Below are positions 58,070-64,000 of a DNA stretch of 64,000 nt, piece after piece; position 1 is the stretch's first letter, and each line of letters begins with the position of its first letter. The notes beneath the pieces are model-generated. The model saw nothing but the letters and a program-made list of their open reading frames with translations. It searched no databases and was not told the origin of the DNA. The position numbers were made by a program, and so were the translations under genes. The stretch is from positions 1,753,501-1,817,500 of the forward strand of contig SMMW01000125.1 in NCBI GenBank assembly GCA_004794655.1, read 5' to 3'. Origin of the DNA: Marisa cornuarietis (Eukaryota; Mollusca; Gastropoda; Architaenioglossa; Ampullariidae).

Positions 58070-59470
58070 AAAATTATATGCCATTGACCATTGATATGTG
58101 TGTATGTGTGCAATATTGATGTGTCTGCATGTGTGCAACAGACAAAAAAGAAACCCCAGACACAAACATTATCTTAACAACTTTGATTAGCTATTGAACA
58201 ATAGAGATCTGCACAGACATTACAACAGCCTTCACAGAGTAAATATTTGATGGAAAAAAGGTGAAGTTGCTTCTGGCATTAATCTATTTTATTAGCAATA
58301 GTCATTGTCACCATCATCTTATGTAGTTCTGTATCACACTGAATAAAAGAAGCTTATATCATGAAGTATCATAAGAACTCTGTGACAGTAAAAACAATGT
58401 TAATTACAAAGCATAATACTGTATATTACAATTTGCAAATATGCACCAGGAAATAATACTGTGTGTATCAATCATGCAAAGTTTGTCAACCATTTCAAAT
58501 TAAACAACACCTATGCACATGAAGCTTTGCACTCTTATATAACACAATGCACCTGAGAACTACATTAGTGACTTCAAATGGGTACAAGGTGAGAAGGTCA
58601 GAAGACACAATCAAAACTGGTTGAGTTCATCAATGAGAAAGAGAAACATGAAACATGTAAGTGCATGATAATTCCACATTCCATTTGTTATGCAACCATT
58701 TCTGTGTTATGCTATGACTGCTATACTGTACTTTCATTACTTCATACAACAGTTTAAGTGGTGCAATCTGGTGTTTTGGCCATGTTGTCTGGCACGACAC
58801 TCTGTGTTAAGGCACATGGGTGGGGGGGACCCCATAATAAACAGAGGAAGAACTGCATGGCTTGAGACATAAAGGACTGATGGTTCCACACAGGACCTGT
58901 TCACCAAGGCTCAAGACAGGCCGAAGTGACAAACTTTGTCAACCACGACATCCATCTACACTGTAGTTGTTCTCAATGACCAGAAGCAGTAGACAAACAT
59001 AAATCGTTCGTCAACTGGTACCAGTCAAGGGATTGCGATTTATGATGATTGTGACGAAATATATCGGGTAGAAGGGTCTGGACTAATCAGCTCGAGGTGA
59101 AGGGGACACTCTGCTGGCTCGCTTTACCCACTTTTGGCCTCTCACACCTAATCACCCGCTATCCGCACGTTCACACGCGTACACACTGGCAACCACGTTC
59201 ACCCCCATGTGCACACACAACCGACAACACAGTTGTACAACATAAAATAGAAATAAAACAAAATCAAGAAGCCGGTATAGTTGACATGGACAGCATCAGA
59301 TATATGCACACAGTATACATGCGATCGGACACGCTGTCTGTTCCTGACCACCAGTCCTCGAAGACAATCTCGAACTGTTTCAACCTTTCTCGCTGGGTGG
59401 TCCACGGAACACACACACAGTCCTCCTGACGAACTCGCGCAGTCCTCCTCCACCCGCGGTATCGACTGTT
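58070..59470. other. No supported gene
   Basis: Mostly AT-rich to 59030, then more GC. Open stretches exist but have no splice or family support. Confidence 0.45.
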
Positions 59471-59665
59471 TCCTATGGTCTGATACCTCGGGAACTCTGT
59501 CCCCAGACCTCCGGGACTCTATCGTAGGTGTAGTCCTGTCTCTTGAGACCCGTCGCCTTCACTCACGCGGATGCGTGCGCTCTTGCTTCAGAGCGGGCGA
59601 TCTTCCTCTCCCTTTCGAGCTGTCCTCCGTGATCTTATTATCACACCCCTAGACCACAGTGGTGC
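59470..59665 (+). repeat. Dispersed repeat, partner of 48690-48910
   Basis: Contains GTCCCCAGACCTCCGGGACT, GAGACCCGTCGCCTTCACTC and GATCTTCCTCTCCC, in opposite orientation to the copy in intron 5 of copy 2. Confidence 0.55.
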
Positions 59666-59699
59666 TGGCTGGTGGAAATACGGATCACTAGCAGGTAGG

Positions 59700-59705
59700 T
59701 TACCA

Positions 59706-59762
<57 letters not shown>

Positions 59763-60120
59763 TCCATTTGTAATGCGCAGGTATCCATTCAGAAGAATGC
59801 TCATTGCGCAGCAAAAACAGAATAAATAAAAAATAAGAAAAAATAAAGTAAATAAATAGATAAACACCAGGAAAGTAAAAAATAAAGACACAAGTGTTGC
59901 TTGGTTGTTTAGGTTTAAGTCTGTCTTAAATAAAGTGATGGGTCTTCAGTCTTTTTCGAAACGTGGTTGGTGAGGTGATGGTGGACAGTGACGATGGCAG
60001 AGCATTCCACAGTTTAGGTGCCGTGTTTGTGAAGGTCATGTGTTCGAGTTTTACAATCAGTTGCATATTCCCAGCGGTTGAGTCACCTTCACCCCAAAGC
60101 GAGTACTTTGTGTGTGTAGC
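59700..60120 (-). mobile_element. Retroelement 3' end with (CAT)n tail, copy 1
   Basis: Begins with (ATG)n (59707-59762) and TCCATTTGTAATGCGCAGGT. The latter is repeated at 60193. On the minus strand this is a 3' end closing with GCGCATTACAAATGGACATC and (ATC)n. The part up to 60070 contains TTCGAAACGTGGTTGGTGAG and GCATTCCACAGTTTAGGTGC and is probably the body of the element. Confidence 0.5.
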
Positions 60121-60147
60121 CTAGTTAACATAAATTATCTTATTTAG

Positions 60148-60148
60148 C

Positions 60149-60190
<42 letters not shown>

Positions 60191-60330
60191 TCCATTTGTA
60201 ATGCGCAGGTATCCATTTGGAAGAATGGTCATTGCGCAACCTGTTGACATGAAGGGAATTAAAAAATGAATAGGGAACATGGCGGTCAGCGCTGTCCCCT
60301 AGGACCCAAGATTTGAGGAAGTCAGCCAAG
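60148..60330 (-). mobile_element. Retroelement 3' end with (CAT)n tail, copy 2
   Basis: A (GAT)n tract (60148-60192) followed by TCCATTTGTAATGCGCAGGT and GAAGAATGGTCATTGCGCAA, matching the copy at 59700. The sequence after about 60245 differs from the first copy. Confidence 0.5.
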
Positions 60331-61029
60331 ACAGGGCTAAAGGAAGTAATAACAGTGTATAAAAAAACCAAGCCAAATAATAACTGTCACTTCCACTGGT
60401 GTGTGTAGTGGGTCTGAAGCCATTACACTGTGGAATAAAGGGTTGCAGACCTGCTGACTGTTCCTGCCTTTGTTGGAGTGGGTGTTGGAAGTTTGTTGTT
60501 ACTGAGACACACCGAAAGACCTCACCACTCGACTACAAAACATTGAATGTACCCTCTAGTACAGACAGGGTACAGAATGATGTTGGTGAGGGACACTTGT
60601 CGTCTTTGACCAAACAATGGTTTACAAAATGATAAGTTATATCTTGTTGATGATGATTTAGAGTACTTCGTTCAAAGAACCCAGTCACTGCTAGGCACTC
60701 ACATAGTTTGGGAATAAAGGAATAAATGTAGAAAATACAAAAGTTTATGGTTCTTGATTTTTTTCATTCCGCCACTCAATTTTTATAGCTATCGTTAGAA
60801 GGATTATATTACTAAATGGAATGTTTTTTAATTGACCAAATTGTCTAATGATGTATAGGATTTGTACCATGATTAAATACCACAAATGCCGGTTTTCATC
60901 CACAGAAAGTACCCCCTGTACAAACTCACACGTTGCCAGGCAGCACGACAACTGCTGCGACCTCGAGGTGACTACTGATGATGGTTGTCGTGCGGTCTCC
61001 AAACAACATTCCTTCGACAAAACAAATGA

Positions 61030-61290
61030 TTCTTACATACGATTTATAAAGCGCTTAGTCCACTCACGGGGGCCTCAGCCTACAGAAACTTAGCAGACAG
61101 ACCCCGTCCGGACCCAATGGTTACACTTACACTTACTTATTCCACATACATTATTCTTGATTTTTTTCTATTGATTTTTCCTTTTTTTTTACAATATGCT
61201 TTCCTACATGTCTGCCTGCTACAGATACGATACATTAACTTGTTTCATTATTGTTTCATTCTTCGGAAAAAAATGATAAAGTAGGGGTCA
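61030..61290 (-). repeat. Dispersed repeat, copy B
   Basis: Related to 39560-39845: TTTATAAAGCGCTTAGTCCA and GGGGGCCTCAGCCTACAGAA, then CTACAGATAC, and TTCGGAAAAAAATGATAAAG. Confidence 0.5.
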
Positions 61291-61659
61291 TAGGGGAATA
61301 TTTTTATACAGTTAGTTAGCCGCCCCCTTCCTCGCATCTGGAGCAGCACGTGAATGAACACAGACACAACCACCTTTATCCTGACTTACTTCTCTTATCA
61401 AAACATCCGCAGGATCCGGCGAATCAAAAGACTGAGAAACAAACAAAAAGAAGAGCTGCTCAGAGAAGTTAGTCCTTAATTTTTGAAATTTATTCAGCTA
61501 TCAATTTACTATTCTAGCCTCAAAACAGACCACGTTGTCCTCGGTGGTGTTGAGTGTCTGTCTGGGGGACGTCTTGAGACAAGTTGCATGAGCGCAGCCC
61601 TCTACCCCCGTGTTCCCCGAGTGCTAATGGGATGGAAATCACCTCAAACAAAAGAGGAA

Positions 61660-61840
61660 AGCAGTGGTGAAGGCTGTGGACGAGAAACAGCCGTGGCCCA
61701 TGTGAATGGCGCGCAACATGAGGAGGTTCAGGGTGTCAAGTGCCTGGGGTAGACGCTCTCTAAGGACTGGAGGGGGAAGCCAGCAACTAAGCCTACATCA
61801 CGGCAAGGCAGTCAGGCCTGTAAACAGATGCCACAAGCAC
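61660..61840 (+). mobile_element. Small RTE-like reverse transcriptase remnant
   Basis: The plus strand reads VNGAQHEEVQGVKCLG, a stop, then LSKDW and SRQGSQACKQM. This matches the MNGVQLEEVSSFKYLGATLS region of the RT fragment at 2485-3622. It is heavily decayed. Confidence 0.6.
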
Positions 61841-62065
61841 AGAAAGAACACCGTGCCCGAGAAGAGAGCTGAACCCAGGACAACCAACCTCTACTTCATT
61901 AGTGACAAGAGCTAGCTGTTGAGCAACCGGATCGCCCTGCATGGGACTAGGGATGGGAGTACCTGTCCTTCAAAGACAAAAAAGAGAGACCACTAAGACC
62001 TGAAGCTTAACGTCTTTATTAATTGATGTGGGCAAGATGGTAGAAGTGTATATGAGTGAACGTGA

Positions 62066-62067
<2 letters not shown>

Positions 62068-62098
<31 letters not shown>

Positions 62099-62173
62099 CA
62101 CTCGTCTCCTTGCATGTGCTATTGTGCATCTGCGAATTTGTGTCATAGAAAGCTGCTTACCGTGGGTATTTTC

Positions 62174-62224
<51 letters not shown>
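62068..62224. repeat. Two (GT)n microsatellites
   Basis: GT tracts at 62068-62096 and 62174-62224, separated by about 77 bp of unique sequence. Confidence 0.95.
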
Positions 62225-62226
<2 letters not shown>

Positions 62227-64000
62227 ATTTAATATTCAACGTGCTGTACCCATAATGTAAAGACATTTTATTTTCTACATGATGTAACTGTGATGTAACC
62301 ATAATGCAATGAAGACATTCTACATTCCTAGTAAACTTGGCGCTTCGAAATTGATTGAAGGTTTACTCAGCTGTGTTTTGATGGTATGGTGGTACAAATT
62401 AGGGTCATGCCACTTGACGAACAGTGAGGTGAGAGAGAGAGAGAGACGAATATTGCAGAGGAAGGCGAAGGTACAACCACACTTGATTCAGAGATGTGTG
62501 CCTCCCTCGCGATGTCTCAATATATATATATATACATGTCTCGGTGTTGTCTGATATATCATATTATACAAAATATTTAGACATCTCTGAGTGTTATCTA
62601 ATGTATAATATTGTACACATGGTTCGGTGTTGTGTGAGATATTATACACGTCTCGATATTTGCATGTCCTGTTGTTACCCTAGCAGCACGGAAAGCCGAA
62701 AAGTCAAGGGTCCCTTAAATTTTCTCGAAACAGCCCTAGAAATCTGGATTCTATGTGCGACCGCATGCGAAGAATCGTGGTGGCGGCTGAACTACGAACT
62801 GCACAATAGAGGCCCACTGGTCACATGCAGACTACAATTACTTCTAGCGGCCGGAAGCGCTGTACATGTGCGCATCGCATGCCCGCCATTTGTAAAGTTT
62901 TGTTTCTTCTTTCTGCACCAGCAAAAGAAAAAGCTTCTTTAGAGATTATAATTGCCAGACGGACACACGCGTTTGACTCTTCGACAACAGTATAATTATA
63001 TACTTTAAAGTAGCATTTGAATTAGACTTTAATTCCAACAGTGTTCAAATTCAATATGAGACAATCGTGGTAAGAGAAGAAAAATTAGAGTACAAGTTAA
63101 GAAACATATGAAGGCAGTAAATGTTGAAGTTTTGTAGACAGAAGTCGAGGTCGGGCATGGCAGTTCGACACGCTTGCAACTCGATAAATCTTTAGCTTCG
63201 GAGTTGTCAGAATTTCCTCAAATTGCGATCACGATTTAACGGGCGATAGTTCATATCGGCTATTATATGTGTAAGTCTGCATCGCAAGTACTTCTACCTT
63301 CCCTCGTCCGGGTGAAACCATTTTAAAATCCACCCACATAAAGTTCCACCTTTAAATCTCCTTCGCGAGGATCATCGTCTCCCATGATTGGTCAAACATA
63401 CTACACACTCACTTCCGACCATTCTGCTACCTGGCGACATCCAATCGATGCTTCACGAGTACATGATGGACAGGTGGGTCACTGTTACCTATCACTGCTC
63501 GGTGCACCCTCCTTTCTTATCCCCCTTCCCAACACTAACGAGATCTGCGACAGTGGCGCCATCCCGTGTGGCTTCCTATTAGCTCCCTGTGTCCGGTAGG
63601 TGGCAATCACAACAAGCGCTGTTGTCCTGCACTAGGTGTACCACAGTCTTACAGTTAACGGTCACCGCTGGTCTCTCCTCTCTGTATTTTTGCCACGCGG
63701 TTAGGGGTTAATCACTGACTTAATCAGTCAACTGTCTGTTATCTTCATTTATCATTATTGGTCTACTCAGAGAGTGCGATCTATCTTGGTCGTGATGCCG
63801 AGTCTAGAGATGATCGACTGTCTGATATCTTTCTGGTGAAATAATCACTAAAAACTTGCGGCAGCCATGAAACAGGGTAGACAGTGGGCAGTGGTGTTGT
63901 CGTGCGAAATCCAGTCATTTGATTGCAGATGGCAAATAGCTTCATGGAGGAGGTGCAGTTAATTATTTGGTCCTGAAGATATGATGTTTTAGCCTGGTAA
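62225..64000. other. No supported gene; CG-richer stretch near 62740-62890
   Basis: An (AT)n run lies at 62518-62533. The part around 62750-62890 is CG-rich (CTAGCGGCCGGAAGCGCTG) and could be a promoter. An open stretch at 63384-63597 ends in a donor-like CCG|gtaggt. Neither has enough support to be called. Confidence 0.35.

Noticed and set aside
62496..62942. A frame of 148 codons near the window end
   Set aside because: It starts inside an AT microsatellite and has no recognisable domain. The CG-rich part may be a promoter instead.
63384..63599. A frame of 71 codons ending near a donor-like site
   Set aside because: No acceptor partner or family motif. It could be a first exon of a gene beyond the window but is not supported.

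Overview
This is animal nuclear DNA, most likely from a mollusc and probably a gastropod. It has intron-split genes with canonical GT/AG junctions, no bacterial-style gene packing, many CA/GT microsatellites and minisatellites, RTE-like LINE fragments, tRNA-derived SINEs with (ATT)n or (ATG)n tails, and a DUF4806-like gene. The taxonomic call is inference from repeat style and gene families; no database was searched.

The main content is a tandemly duplicated gene on the + strand. Copy 2 (43022-54437) can be assembled into eight exons whose splice phases all agree, giving a continuous 815-residue protein. Its order is a short N-terminus with a Gly-rich linker, a KH-like domain with a degenerate GXXG loop, a PD-(D/E)XK/NERD-like nuclease-type domain, and a superfamily 1 (UvrD-like) helicase-type P-loop NTPase. 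Copy 1 (7630-20700) keeps exon 1 and exons 4-8 intact but has lost the KH-coding exons. Exon 1 and exon 4 are both phase 0, so a KH-less protein of 728 residues remains possible. A lone KH exon relic lies upstream (6933-7077), a broken KH exon lies inside copy 1 (7779-7908), and a relic of the exon 7/8 junction lies between the copies (27.8-28.3 kb). The locus is therefore a birth-and-death cluster. I know of no named gene with this layout. A nucleic-acid sensing or degradation role is inference.

Layout. 0-5.2 kb: RTE-like LINE fragments (- strand) and a pair of inverted repeat arms. 5.2-7.6 kb: KH relic and microsatellites. 7.6-20.7 kb: copy 1, whose 8.7-kb intron 5 holds a relic LINE (+) and a probable DUF4806-type gene (-) with a tandemly multiplied exon. 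20.7-22.2 kb: GT-rich minisatellite array directly after the copy 1 stop. 22.2-34 kb: mostly non-coding, with the relic copy, a SINE and a LINE endonuclease fragment. 34.4-42.9 kb: a dense run of at least eight different minisatellites. 43.0-54.4 kb: copy 2, with an LTR-like insertion in intron 4 and a SINE in intron 7. 54.5-56.6 kb: a second GT-rich array, again directly after the stop. 56.6-64 kb: SINE and LINE fragments and otherwise unassigned sequence.

Limits: exon structures rest on reading frame, splice phase and agreement between the two copies. Transcription, true 5' ends and family assignments need RNA data and profile searches.
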